Of a DNA stretch of 6,759 bases, positions 1-6,759 are shown piece after piece. The notes beneath the pieces were generated by a model. That model was not told the origin of the DNA and searched no databases. It saw only the letters and a program-made list of their open reading frames with translations. The position numbers were made by a program, and so were the translations under genes. The stretch covers positions 31,340 through 38,098 of the forward strand of contig MGQN01000022.1 of the NCBI GenBank assembly GCA_001797845.1. The letters are read 5' to 3'. Each line of letters starts with the position of its first letter. The stretch's first letter is position 1. Source of the stretch: Deltaproteobacteria bacterium RBG_16_44_11. Its GTDB lineage: Bacteria > Desulfobacterota > Syntrophia > Syntrophales > Smithellaceae.

Positions 1-3000
1 TCGCGCCATATGCTTCAGCACTGGCGCTGATGGTCGCGCCGGAAGAGGCCTGCCTGAATCTGCAGCAGCTTGCCCAAAACGGCATGGAAGGACCATATGG
101 TTTATATGAAGCAATAGATTACACCTCTTCACGCCTGCCCCGCGGTCAATCAAGTGTTGTGGTCAGGTCATTTATGGCTCATCACCAGGGTATGAGCTTA
201 CTGTCTCTGGCTTATCTATTGCTCGATCGTCCGATGCAGAAACGTTTCGAGTCGGATCCGATGTTTCAATCGACAATGCTACTGCTTCAGGAGCGAATTC
301 CCAGGGCTGTAGCGTTCTATCGGCAAATCGCCGAGGATACTACCATGCGTAAGGCTACACTCCGTCAGAAAGTTCCGGCGCGTATATTTAAAACTCCCCA
401 TACACCCGTTCCGGAGGTACAATTATTGTCGAATGGAAGATACCATGTGATGATCACCAACGCGGGAGGCGGATACAGCCGCTGGAATGATCTGGCCGTT
501 ACACGCTGGCGCGAAGACGCTACCCGCGATAATTGGGGAACATTCTGTTACATTCGTGACGTGATCAGCGGAGAGTTTTGGTCAACAGCCTATCAACCAA
601 CGCTAAAACAGCCGGAAAGATATGAAGCTATTTTCTCTGACGCCAGGGTTGAGTTTCGGCGCCGGGATAATGAAATCGACACCCACACGGAGATCGCTGT
701 ATCTCCGGAAGATGATATTGAGCTACGACGCATACGTATCACCAACCGTTCACGAAGGCTAAGAGAGCTGGATATAACCAGTTACGAGGAAATTGTTCTC
801 GCTCAGCCTACAGCCGACGCGCTGCATCCGGCGTTTTCCAATCTTTTTGTTCAGACGGAAATTATCCGTGAGCGCCAGACGATTCTCTGTACAAGAAGGC
901 CCCGTTCCAAAGGTGAACCTTCGCACTGGATGTTTCACCTGATGGCATTGCACGGTACAGAGAATAAGGAAGTATCCTATGAAACGGATCGTTTAAAGTT
1001 TACCGGCCGTGGAAATACTTTGGCCAATCCGCAGGCGATGAATTGGTCTCCAGATATTCCAGAAACACTTTCGAACACTGAAGGTTCCGTTCTTGATCCC
1101 ATTGTGGCGATACGCTGCCGCGTTAAGTTGGAAGCCGGAGAATCGGTGACGATTGATATTGTTTCCGGTATCAGTGGAACTCGCGATTATGCGCTTAGCC
1201 TTGCCGAAAAATATTCAGATCACCGTCTTGCCGATCGTGTTTTTAACCTGGCGTGGACCCATAGCCAGGTAGTCCTGCGGCAAATCAATGCCACGGAAGC
1301 CGACGCCCAACTTTATGGGCGCCTGGCAGGTTCTGTAATTTACAGCAATTCATCACTGCGCGCCGATCCGAAGATCATTCTAAGAAACCGTCGCGGGCAA
1401 TCGGGTTTATGGGGTTACGCCATTTCCGGAGATTTACCCATTGTATTGCTCCAGATCGGCGACCATACAAACATTGAACTTGTGCGTCAACTCGAACAGG
1501 CACATGCGTACTGGCGCTTAAAAGGTCTGGCAGTTGATCTGGTAATCTGGAATGAAGATAATGCCATCTACAGACAATTCCTCCACGACCAGATAAAAGA
1601 CATGATTACAACAGGAACAGAAGCAAAAGTTATTGACAAACCGGGCGGCATCTTTGTCAGGCCTGGCGATCAGATATCAAATGAGGACCGGATTCTTCTG
1701 CAGACTGTTGCCCGTATAGTAATTAAGGATAACTGGGGAACTCTGGCGGAACAAATCAGCCGTCGTTCTCTTATCGAAGCAGTTGTTCCGCGTTTCAAAC
1801 CGACTCGAGCGCAGCACGCAGGAAGCCGGAAGACAAAGGAAATCACTCACCCCAATCTTATTTTCTTTAACGGACTGGGCGGATTTACACCCGACGGGCG
1901 CGAATATGTCATTACGACAAAACCTGGAAGTGTGACGCCGGCTCCCTGGGTTAATGTATTGGCTAATCCTCACTTCGGATCAATAATTTCAGAGAGCGGC
2001 TCTGCCTCAACCTGGAGTGAGAATGCCCATGAGTTTCGCCTTACACCCTGGTGCAACGATCCCGTAAGCGATATGTGCGGAGAAGCCTTCTATATCCGTG
2101 ATGAAGAAACCGGATATTTCTGGTCGCCCACACCGTTACCCTGCCGCTCGGCAACACCCTACATCAGCCGGCACGGATTTGGTTATAGTGTTTTTGAACA
2201 TACGGAAGAAGGAATCCGGTCGGAGTTATGGATTTATGTGGCCATAGACGCGCCGATCAAGTTTACCGTATTAAAGTTGCACAATGAATCAGGCCGTTCC
2301 CGCAGTCTATCGGTAACAGGTTACGTGGAGTGGGTGCTCGGTGATTTGCGGCCAAAAACGATGATGCATGTGACTACCGAAGTCGATACAGGAAGCGGGG
2401 CAATTTTTGCACGAAATTCATACAATACGGAATTTGTCGACCGGATCGTTTTCTTTGATGTAGACGATAAAAATCGAATTCTCACCGGAGATAGAACGGA
2501 GTTTATCGGACGCAATGGTGAACTTTCTGCTCCGGCGGCGATGTCGCGGACACAACTCTCCGGCAAAGTCGGTGCAGGCCTGGATCCCTGCGCCGCCATC
2601 CAGGTTAATTTGGAATTAGATGCCGGACAGGAACATGAAACAATCTTCAGACTTGGTGTTACCGGAAGAAGAGGCGTCGATGATGCCAGTAACACGATCA
2701 AAAGCTTTAGAGGATCAACCATAGCGCAAAGCGTTCTTGATAGCGTGCAGAAATACTGGCACAAGACACTGGGGACTATCCAGGTAGAAACGCAGGACCA
2801 GGCTCTTAATGTGCTGGCCAATGGCTGGCTATTATACCAAACGTTATCCTGCCGTCTTTGGGCTCGTAACGGTTATTACCAGTCAGGCGGCGCCTTCGGT
2901 TTCCGTGACCAGTTACAGGATATCATGGCGCTTGTTTATGCCCAACCTGTTCTTGTCCGTCAACACTTGCTTTTATGCGCGAGCCGCCAATTTCAGGATG

Positions 3001-4295
3001 GAGATGTCCAGCATTGGTGGCATCCGCCTTCAGGAAGGGGTGTGCGCACACAGTGTTCTGATGATTATCTGTGGCTGCCTTTAGCCGTGAGCCGCTATAT
3101 TATCACTACCGGCGATTTGAGCATCCTGGATGAAATCGTCAGATTTGTTGAGGGTCGCTCCGTCAGAGAAGATGAGGATTCTTATTACGACCTGCCGGGT
3201 ATAACTGATGAAGCAACTAATTTATACGATCACTGTGCGCGTGCCATTAAAAAGGGACTAAAATTCGGCAGTCATGGTCTGCCGTTTATTGGCTCAGGCG
3301 ACTGGAATGATGGTATGAATAAGGTGGGAGCGGGGGGTAAAGGCGAAAGTGTTTGGATGGGCTTTTTCCTGTATGCAGTGCTAATTCAGTTCGCCGAAAT
3401 TGCCCGCCTGAAAAGCGACATATCTTTTGCCGAGTTATGCCAGAGCCAGGCAGGTAAGTTACAGCAAAGCATTGAGCGCGATGGTTGGGATGGCCAGTGG
3501 TACCGCCGTTCATATTTCGATGACGGATCATTATTGGGATCAGCAACTAACACGGAATGCCGGATTGACTCGATTGCGCAAAGCTGGTCTGTTCTATCGG
3601 GAGCAGGCACACCTGAACGCGCAAGGCTTGCAATGGAAGCGGTCGATGCACTCCTGGTTCACCGGGATCAAAAACTGATCCAATTGCTTGACCCGCCCTT
3701 TGATAAGTGTGAAATGGAACCGGGCTATATTAAAGGTTATGTGCCCGGGGTGAGAGAAAATGGCGGCCAATACACTCATGCGGCGATCTGGGCGGCCATG
3801 GCTTTTGGAGCGCTTCGCGACCATCAGCGCCTGTGGGATCTATTGTCTATAATAAATCCGATCAATCACGCGAGAACACCCCACGAGGCGGATATCTATA
3901 AAGTTGAGCCCTATGTTGTTGCTTCCGATGTCTATGCTCTGGCTCCCCATATCGGCCGCGGCGGCTGGACATGGTTTACCGGCTCTGCCGCCTGGATGTA
4001 CCGGCTTATCTTGGAATCACTTTTGGGAATGTCGGTGAGCATGGGCAAAATGAGTTTTGAGCCCTGCCTTCCTGCGGATTGGAAAGAGTTCAAAATTCGT
4101 TACTTGTTTCATCAGACCTCCTACCGGATCACTGTGCGGCAAACCAATGACACAGTTGAAGAAGCGAGTGTCACTCTAGATGGCTTCGCCAGACCGGACA
4201 GAACAATTCAGCTGGTTGATGATCATCAGGAACATACGGTCTTGGTGAAAATACCGGCCGCGAGTATGGAGAAAAGGATGGTAAGATCAGAATAA
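1..4295 (+). CDS. ndvB: Cyclic beta-1,2-glucan synthase (NdvB/ChvB family), C-terminal half, partial at left edge
   Basis: The reading frame is open from base 3 and gives 1430 visible residues; ATG at 30 is internal. Family members are about 2800 residues and inner-membrane anchored, so the N-terminal GT84 and membrane segments lie outside the window. Residues 1-85 are the end of the glycoamylase-like domain (ALALMVAPEEA, YGLYEAIDYT, FMAHHQGM). A GH94-like module follows at about 130-610, with a beta-sandwich and a degenerate barrel. A second module runs from about 623 to the end: sugar-binding sandwich (RLTPW), then the (alpha/alpha)6 barrel from about 937. The second barrel has GSGDWNDGMN (Asp1100 and Asp1103, including the general acid), ENGGQYTHAA at 1252-1261 and GWTWFTGS at 1321-1328. 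In characterised homologues the enzyme makes and cyclises beta-1,2-glucan from UDP-glucose, and the GH94 domain sets chain length by phosphorolysis. The product is an osmoregulated periplasmic glucan. No frameshift is visible. Family assignment is firm; exact product is inferred. Confidence 0.93.
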   Translation, partial: APYASALALMVAPEEACLNLQQLAQNGMEGPYGLYEAIDYTSSRLPRGQSSVVVRSFMAHHQGMSLLSLAYLLLDRPMQKRFESDPMFQSTMLLLQERIPRAVAFYRQIAEDTTMRKATLRQKVPARIFKTPHTPVPEVQLLSNGRYHVMITNAGGGYSRWNDLAVTRWREDATRDNWGTFCYIRDVISGEFWSTAYQPTLKQPERYEAIFSDARVEFRRRDNEIDTHTEIAVSPEDDIELRRIRITNRSRRLRELDITSYEEIVLAQPTADALHPAFSNLFVQTEIIRERQTILCTRRPRSKGEPSHWMFHLMALHGTENKEVSYETDRLKFTGRGNTLANPQAMNWSPDIPETLSNTEGSVLDPIVAIRCRVKLEAGESVTIDIVSGISGTRDYALSLAEKYSDHRLADRVFNLAWTHSQVVLRQINATEADAQLYGRLAGSVIYSNSSLRADPKIILRNRRGQSGLWGYAISGDLPIVLLQIGDHTNIELVRQLEQAHAYWRLKGLAVDLVIWNEDNAIYRQFLHDQIKDMITTGTEAKVIDKPGGIFVRPGDQISNEDRILLQTVARIVIKDNWGTLAEQISRRSLIEAVVPRFKPTRAQHAGSRKTKEITHPNLIFFNGLGGFTPDGREYVITTKPGSVTPAPWVNVLANPHFGSIISESGSASTWSENAHEFRLTPWCNDPVSDMCGEAFYIRDEETGYFWSPTPLPCRSATPYISRHGFGYSVFEHTEEGIRSELWIYVAIDAPIKFTVLKLHNESGRSRSLSVTGYVEWVLGDLRPKTMMHVTTEVDTGSGAIFARNSYNTEFVDRIVFFDVDDKNRILTGDRTEFIGRNGELSAPAAMSRTQLSGKVGAGLDPCAAIQVNLELDAGQEHETIFRLGVTGRRGVDDASNTIKSFRGSTIAQSVLDSVQKYWHKTLGTIQVETQDQALNVLANGWLLYQTLSCRLWARNGYYQSGGAFGFRDQLQDIMALVYAQPVLVRQHLLLCASRQFQDGDVQHWWHPPSGRGVRTQCSDDYLWLPLAVSRYIITTGDLSILDEIVRFVEGRSVREDEDSYYDLPGITDEATNLYDHCARAIKKGLKFGSHGLPFIGSGDWNDGMNKVGAGGKGESVWMGFFLYAVLIQFAEIARLKSDISFAELCQSQAGKLQQSIERDGWDGQWYRRSYFDDGSLLGSATNTECRIDSIAQSWSVLSGAGTPERARLAMEAVDALLVHRDQKLIQLLDPPFDKCEMEPGYIKGYVPGVRENGGQYTHAAIWAAMAFGALRDHQRLWDLLSIINPINHARTPHEADIYKVEPYVVASDVYALAPHIGRGGWTWFTGSAAWMYRLILESLLGMSVSMGKMSFEPCLPADWKEFKIRYLFHQTSYRITVRQTNDTVEEASVTLDGFARPDRTIQLVDDHQEHTVLVKIPAASMEKRMVRSE

Positions 4296-4308
4296 AGGTT
4301 TCCTTTGG

Positions 4309-4360
4309 GTCATTCCCCGGTCGTAGATGACCTTCAGGTTACTTGACCGGGGAATCCAGG
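4309..4360. repeat. REP-like palindromic element in convergent intergenic gap
   Basis: ATTCCCCGGTC (4312-4322) pairs perfectly with GACCGGGGAAT (4345-4355), an 11-bp GC-rich stem around a 22-base loop. The loop can fold further: GTA/TAC and ACC/GGT pair, leaving TTCA at the tip. The ends read GTCATTCCCC and GGGGAATCCAGG, the same layout as widespread GTCATTCCC...GGGAATCCAG intergenic palindromes recalled from proteobacterial genomes. It begins 13 bases after the glucan synthase stop, between convergent genes, so its transcript hairpin could protect or end either mRNA. No T-run follows on either strand, which argues against a classic intrinsic terminator. Confidence 0.6.
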
Positions 4361-4411
4361 AGGCGATACGAGAAAACATTTCAATCTCCAGGTGTCTGTT
4401 AAATGGTGAGA

Positions 4412-4424
4412 CTGTTATTAACAG
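4412..4424. repeat. Short AT-rich palindrome
   Basis: CTGTTA-T-TAACAG is a perfect 6-bp inverted repeat with a single central base. It lies 44 bases past the phosphofructokinase stop on that gene's strand. An adjacent weak hairpin, ATAGA (4429-4433) with TCTAT (4438-4442), sits between it and the stop. The shape fits a dimeric-protein site or a minor 3'-end structure. It is short enough to be chance, and no gene start is near. Confidence 0.2.
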
Positions 4425-4468
4425 CCCCATAGATGTTTCTATAATAGCGCTTTAATTTAGAATCGGCA

Positions 4469-5572
4469 TTATAGTATCGTTCTGCGTCCGTTATACCTTT
4501 CCGTATCGTAATACTTTTCTACATCTACCAATTTTAATTTATTGATAATTTCTTTCAAGGGGACACCGGTAATTTCTCCGCGCGAAAGAGAGACCATGCG
4601 TCCGAAATCTTCATTGATTATCATGTCCACAGCGGCAATACCAAACCATCGGGCCATCAGGCGATCGCGGGCGGAAGGTGTTCCGCCGCGCTGGAGATGG
4701 CTCAGGACTATGTGGCGTGATTCAAACCCGGTTTTGCGTTGAATTTCAGCGGCAACGTAACTGGCAATTCCGCCTATTGATTCATGTCCGAAATCGTCAA
4801 CGTGACAATCCTTAATGAATTCCTGACCTCCTGCGGGCTTGGCCGCTTCGGCAACCACAATAATGGAATAGTTGATTTCCCGGCCATGCCGCTGCCGCAA
4901 AAGCTCACAGACACGTTCCATCTCGAAAGGATATTCCGGAATCAGAATAATATACGCACCGCTGCATTCGCCGCCGTGGAGAGCAAGCCAGCCGGCATGG
5001 CGTCCCATTGTTTCCACAACAAAAATACGGCCATGGGAACCGGCGGTTGTTCTCAGCCGGTCGATTTCCTCCATGATGACGTTAACCGCCGTGTCAAAAC
5101 CGAGCGAATATTCGGTTCCCGTGAGATCGTTATCGATGGTTTTAGGGATACCCACTGTCTTGATACCCAGTTTATGTAATTTATAGGCAACACCAAGGGT
5201 ATCTTCACCGCCGATAACAACAAGCGCATCAATTCCCAGTTTTTTGATATTATCAATCAGCTTTGCCGAACGGTCGTTTTGGGGATTAAATGGATTTGTC
5301 CGTGATGTTCCCAGATTTGTCCCCCCGTAGCGATCCCATGACCGGACAACCTCTTCGTCTAAATGTTTGATGTACTTTTCGCAGCTTTTCGGATCGTCGG
5401 GATCAACCTCAATGATGCCCTTCCAGCCTTGCATAATGCCCAGAACTTCAAAAGAAATAGAACGATTCTCCGCAATTCTTGGATCAAGCGCGCTTTTCGT
5501 TACCCACTTCACTGCGCCATTGAGCCCCGGGCAGTCTCCTCCGCCTGTCAATATGGCTATTTTCATTTTCAT
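4469..5572 (-). CDS. pfk: 6-phosphofructokinase, predicted pyrophosphate-dependent type
   Basis: This complete 367-residue cytosolic enzyme phosphorylates fructose 6-phosphate to fructose 1,6-bisphosphate in glycolysis. Visible motifs in order are the phosphoryl-donor loop GGGDCPGLN (10-18), GTSRTNPF (88-95), GGEDT (121-125), PKTIDND (143-149, catalytic base Asp147), the substrate loop MGRHAGW (189-195) and LSHLQRGGTP (290-299). Asp124 and Lys144 occupy the positions of E. coli Gly104 and Gly124. The Asp/Lys pair is the known signature of pyrophosphate-using enzymes, and GGEDTLGVA resembles the Amycolatopsis PPi enzyme as I recall it. PPi use would make the step reversible. Length is near that of this long-form group. 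Two in-frame ATGs (5572 and 5566) exist; the first is chosen for its Shine-Dalgarno spacing. It converges with the glucan synthase and lies 179 bases after uvrB on the same strand. Family is certain; donor choice is inferred from residues. Confidence 0.95.
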   Translation of the reverse strand: MKMKIAILTGGGDCPGLNGAVKWVTKSALDPRIAENRSISFEVLGIMQGWKGIIEVDPDDPKSCEKYIKHLDEEVVRSWDRYGGTNLGTSRTNPFNPQNDRSAKLIDNIKKLGIDALVVIGGEDTLGVAYKLHKLGIKTVGIPKTIDNDLTGTEYSLGFDTAVNVIMEEIDRLRTTAGSHGRIFVVETMGRHAGWLALHGGECSGAYIILIPEYPFEMERVCELLRQRHGREINYSIIVVAEAAKPAGGQEFIKDCHVDDFGHESIGGIASYVAAEIQRKTGFESRHIVLSHLQRGGTPSARDRLMARWFGIAAVDMIINEDFGRMVSLSRGEITGVPLKEIINKLKLVDVEKYYDTERYNGRRTIL

Positions 5573-5580
5573 AATTTTCT

Positions 5581-5588
5581 CCCCTCCC
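5581..5588 (-). promoter_or_regulatory. Shine-Dalgarno site of pfk
   Basis: On the minus strand GGGAGGGG is followed by AGAAAATT and then ATG. The GGAGG core (5583-5587) stands 10 bases before the ATG at 5572 and 16 bases before the second in-frame ATG at 5566, so the upstream start is favoured. The AT-rich stretch at about 5600-5635 just beyond is the likeliest place for the promoter. I could not pick out a convincing -35/-10 pair there. Confidence 0.7.
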
Positions 5589-5630
5589 TGCGTCGTGGGA
5601 TTTTTAAATGCAATGACAATTTTATTTTCT

Positions 5631-5701
5631 GAATTCCCCCGGCACGCGTGACCTCGTGTGACCTCGCGCCACCTCGTGTGACCTTCAGGTTATTCGCCGG
5701 G
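5631..5701. repeat. Diverged second copy of the palindromic element, with expanded interior
   Basis: This stretch shares the exact 14-mer TGACCTTCAGGTTA (5679-5692) with the element at 4309-4360, where it lies at 4328-4341. In both, the 14-mer is flanked by complementary GC-rich arms. Here the arms are CCCGGC (5638-5643) and GCCGGG (5696-5701), and the left flank GAATTCCCCCGGC resembles CATTCCCCGGTC. The stem is only 6 bp and the interior is 52 bases instead of 22; a tandem 10-bp array accounts for the difference. Common origin is inferred from shared core, arm layout and position between genes. Confidence 0.45.
5645..5684. repeat. Four tandem 10-bp units upstream of pfk
   Basis: The units CGCGTGACCT, CGTGTGACCT, CGCGCCACCT and CGTGTGACCT run without gaps. 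Units two and four are identical; the others differ from them at one and three positions. On the pfk strand they read AGGTCACACG and variants, about 70-110 bases upstream of its start. A 10-bp period would place each unit on nearly the same face of the helix, as cooperative binding sites do. Slippage duplication inside the surrounding palindromic element explains the pattern equally well. Confidence 0.7.
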
Positions 5702-5730
5702 CTACGGGCTTTAAACCAAGCCTATGTAGC
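5701..5730 (-). terminator. Possible 3'-end hairpin of uvrB
   Basis: GCTAC (5701-5705) pairs with GTAGC (5726-5730), and inside them GGCTT (5707-5711) pairs with AAGCC (5718-5722) around a 6-base loop. One base on one side and three on the other form an internal bulge. It begins 21 bases past the uvrB stop on the minus strand, a usual place for a transcript end. No T-run follows, so it would be a 3'-protecting or Rho-dependent structure rather than a classic intrinsic terminator. Confidence 0.3.
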
Positions 5731-5751
5731 GTGTGGTTATGAGTAAAAGGG

Positions 5752-6759
5752 CTAACCCATCTCCAGAAGAATTTTGTTTAGCTCTTTTAGCTCGTCCCGT
5801 AGTTCGGCGGCTTTTTCAAATTCCATATTTTTCGCCGCCTGCTTCATTTCTTTCGTAAGCTTGGCAATCAACTCCGGCAAATCTTCTTCTTTGTCCGGAA
5901 TTATTTTGCTTTTCGGCGCTATCGGCACCGTCATGTAATCAGCTTCATAAATTGAGCTTAAAACATTGCTGATCGACTTTTTAATCGACTCCGGCGTGAT
6001 ATCATTTTCTTCATTATATTTACGCTGAATAATACGCCTTCTTTTAGTTTCATCAAGACAAGCCTGAATAGCTTTGGTAATCTTATCCGCATACATGATG
6101 ACCTTACCGGAGATATTACGCGCAGCGCGGCCGCTCGTCTGAATAAGAGAGCGCTCCGAGCGCAAAAATCCTTCTTTGTCGGCATCGAGAATTGCTACCA
6201 GCGATACTTCGGGAATGTCCAATCCTTCACGCAAAAGGTTCACTCCGATGAGAACATCGAATTCTCCCCGGCGCAAATCCCGGATGATTTCCACCCTCTC
6301 CAATGTATGTATATCGGAATGAAGATAGCGCACTTTAATATTTAAGCCCGCGTAGTAATCAGTTAAATTCTCCGCCATCCTTTTGGTCAGCGTCGTCACC
6401 AGCACTCGTTCTTTCTTCTTAATTCTCAGTCTGATTTCTTCGAGCAAATCGTCAACCTGATGCTTTGCCGGTTTTACTTCAATCTCGGGGTCCATCAATC
6501 CCGTCGGACGGATGATTTGCTCCACTCTTTTACCATTCGTTTTTTGCAATTCATAAACAGCGGGGGTTGCGGAAATATAAAGCCTTTGGTTGTCTAATGC
6601 TTCATATTCGTCAAAACGTAAAGGCCGGTTATCCAATGCGGAAGGCAGACGGAAGCCATATTTAACCAGCGTTTCTTTGCGCGACCGATCACCACGGTAC
6701 ATACCACCCAATTGCGGCAAAGTGGCATGGCTCTCATCAATAATAATGAGGGCGTCTTG
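5752..6759 (-). CDS. uvrB: UvrABC excinuclease subunit B, C-terminal half, partial at right edge
   Basis: UvrB receives damaged DNA from UvrA, verifies the lesion with ATP and recruits UvrC for incision in nucleotide excision repair. The frame is open to the edge and shows 335 residues, about half of the usual 670 or so. The TTG at 6720 is internal, within DESHATLPQLGG. In order: Walker B/DESH box (8-11), GMYRGDRSRKETLVKYGFRLPSALDNRP, YISATP motif III (61-66), RVLVTTLTKRMAENL (118-132), motif V GVNLLREGLDIPEVS (172-186) with DADKEGF, and motif VI QTSGRAARN (207-215). A C-terminal UVR domain, the UvrC-contact helical pair, lies at about 297-327. The nucleotide-binding P-loop and beta-hairpin are outside the window. 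Motif VI has Ser where I recall Ile in most UvrBs; its arginines are intact. Stop TAG is at 5752-5754. No LexA-type box can be judged because the start is not visible. Confidence 0.96.
   Translation of the reverse strand, partial: QDALIIIDESHATLPQLGGMYRGDRSRKETLVKYGFRLPSALDNRPLRFDEYEALDNQRLYISATPAVYELQKTNGKRVEQIIRPTGLMDPEIEVKPAKHQVDDLLEEIRLRIKKKERVLVTTLTKRMAENLTDYYAGLNIKVRYLHSDIHTLERVEIIRDLRRGEFDVLIGVNLLREGLDIPEVSLVAILDADKEGFLRSERSLIQTSGRAARNISGKVIMYADKITKAIQACLDETKRRRIIQRKYNEENDITPESIKKSISNVLSSIYEADYMTVPIAPKSKIIPDKEEDLPELIAKLTKEMKQAAKNMEFEKAAELRDELKELNKILLEMG

Noticed and set aside
30..32. ATG at 30 as the start of the glucan synthase
   Set aside because: The frame is open to the left edge, and the upstream residues APYASALAL continue the conserved glycoamylase-like domain, so this Met is internal.
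2321..2821. Antisense 166-residue open frame inside the glucan synthase
   Set aside because: It has low-complexity Ser/Leu/Pro-rich content, no recognisable domain, and lies wholly opposite a well-conserved coding region. It is a shadow frame.
4309..4360. Classic Rho-independent terminator
   Set aside because: The stem is strong, but no T-run follows on either strand and the 22-base loop is long. A REP-like element is the better label.
4784..5186. Overlapping plus-strand open frames opposite pfk
   Set aside because: They mirror the conserved PFK core and have no family motifs of their own. They are shadow frames.
5645..5684. AGGTCA direct repeats with 4-base spacing, resembling a nuclear receptor DR4 element
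   Set aside because: The resemblance is coincidental: the genes are bacterial and no such receptors exist there.
5645..5684. CRISPR array
   Set aside because: Units are 10 bp and contiguous, with no spacers, and no cas gene is nearby.
6718..6720. TTG at 6720 as the start of uvrB
   Set aside because: The frame continues upstream with QDALIIIDESHAT, the conserved Walker B region. The gene is cut by the window edge.

Overview
The window looks like an ordinary chromosomal stretch of a Gram-negative bacterium. It holds three genes: two are cut by the window edges and one is complete. The cyclic beta-1,2-glucan synthase implies a periplasm. The phosphofructokinase carries the residues of the pyrophosphate-using type. 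An intergenic palindrome has the form GTCATTCCCC...GGGGAATCCAGG, which resembles REP-like repeats I associate with several proteobacterial groups, including the former Deltaproteobacteria. An anaerobic deltaproteobacterial (Desulfobacterota/Syntrophales-like) host is a reasonable guess, but it is low-confidence inference.

Layout. Positions 1-4295 (+) hold the C-terminal half of a very large NdvB/ChvB-type cyclic beta-1,2-glucan synthase, open at the left edge. It ends convergently with a 6-phosphofructokinase at 4469-5572 (-). The 173-bp gap between them contains an 11-bp perfect inverted repeat (REP-like, possibly also a shared 3'-end structure) and a small AT-rich palindrome. A 179-bp gap lies upstream of the phosphofructokinase. 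It contains a strong ribosome binding site, an AT-rich stretch that probably holds the promoter, four tandem 10-bp units, a diverged second copy of the palindromic element, and a hairpin just past the next gene's stop. Positions 5752-6759 (-) hold the C-terminal half of uvrB, the excision-repair damage-recognition helicase, cut by the right edge.

How the parts relate. The three genes serve separate functions: envelope glucan synthesis, glycolysis, and nucleotide excision repair. uvrB and pfk are co-directional, but a repeat-rich gap separates them, so they are probably not one tight operon. I found no new defence system, mobile-element gene, CRISPR array or RNA gene. The points most worth a second look are the pyrophosphate-type active site of the phosphofructokinase, and the two related intergenic palindromes, one of which appears to carry an expanded 10-bp array in front of pfk.
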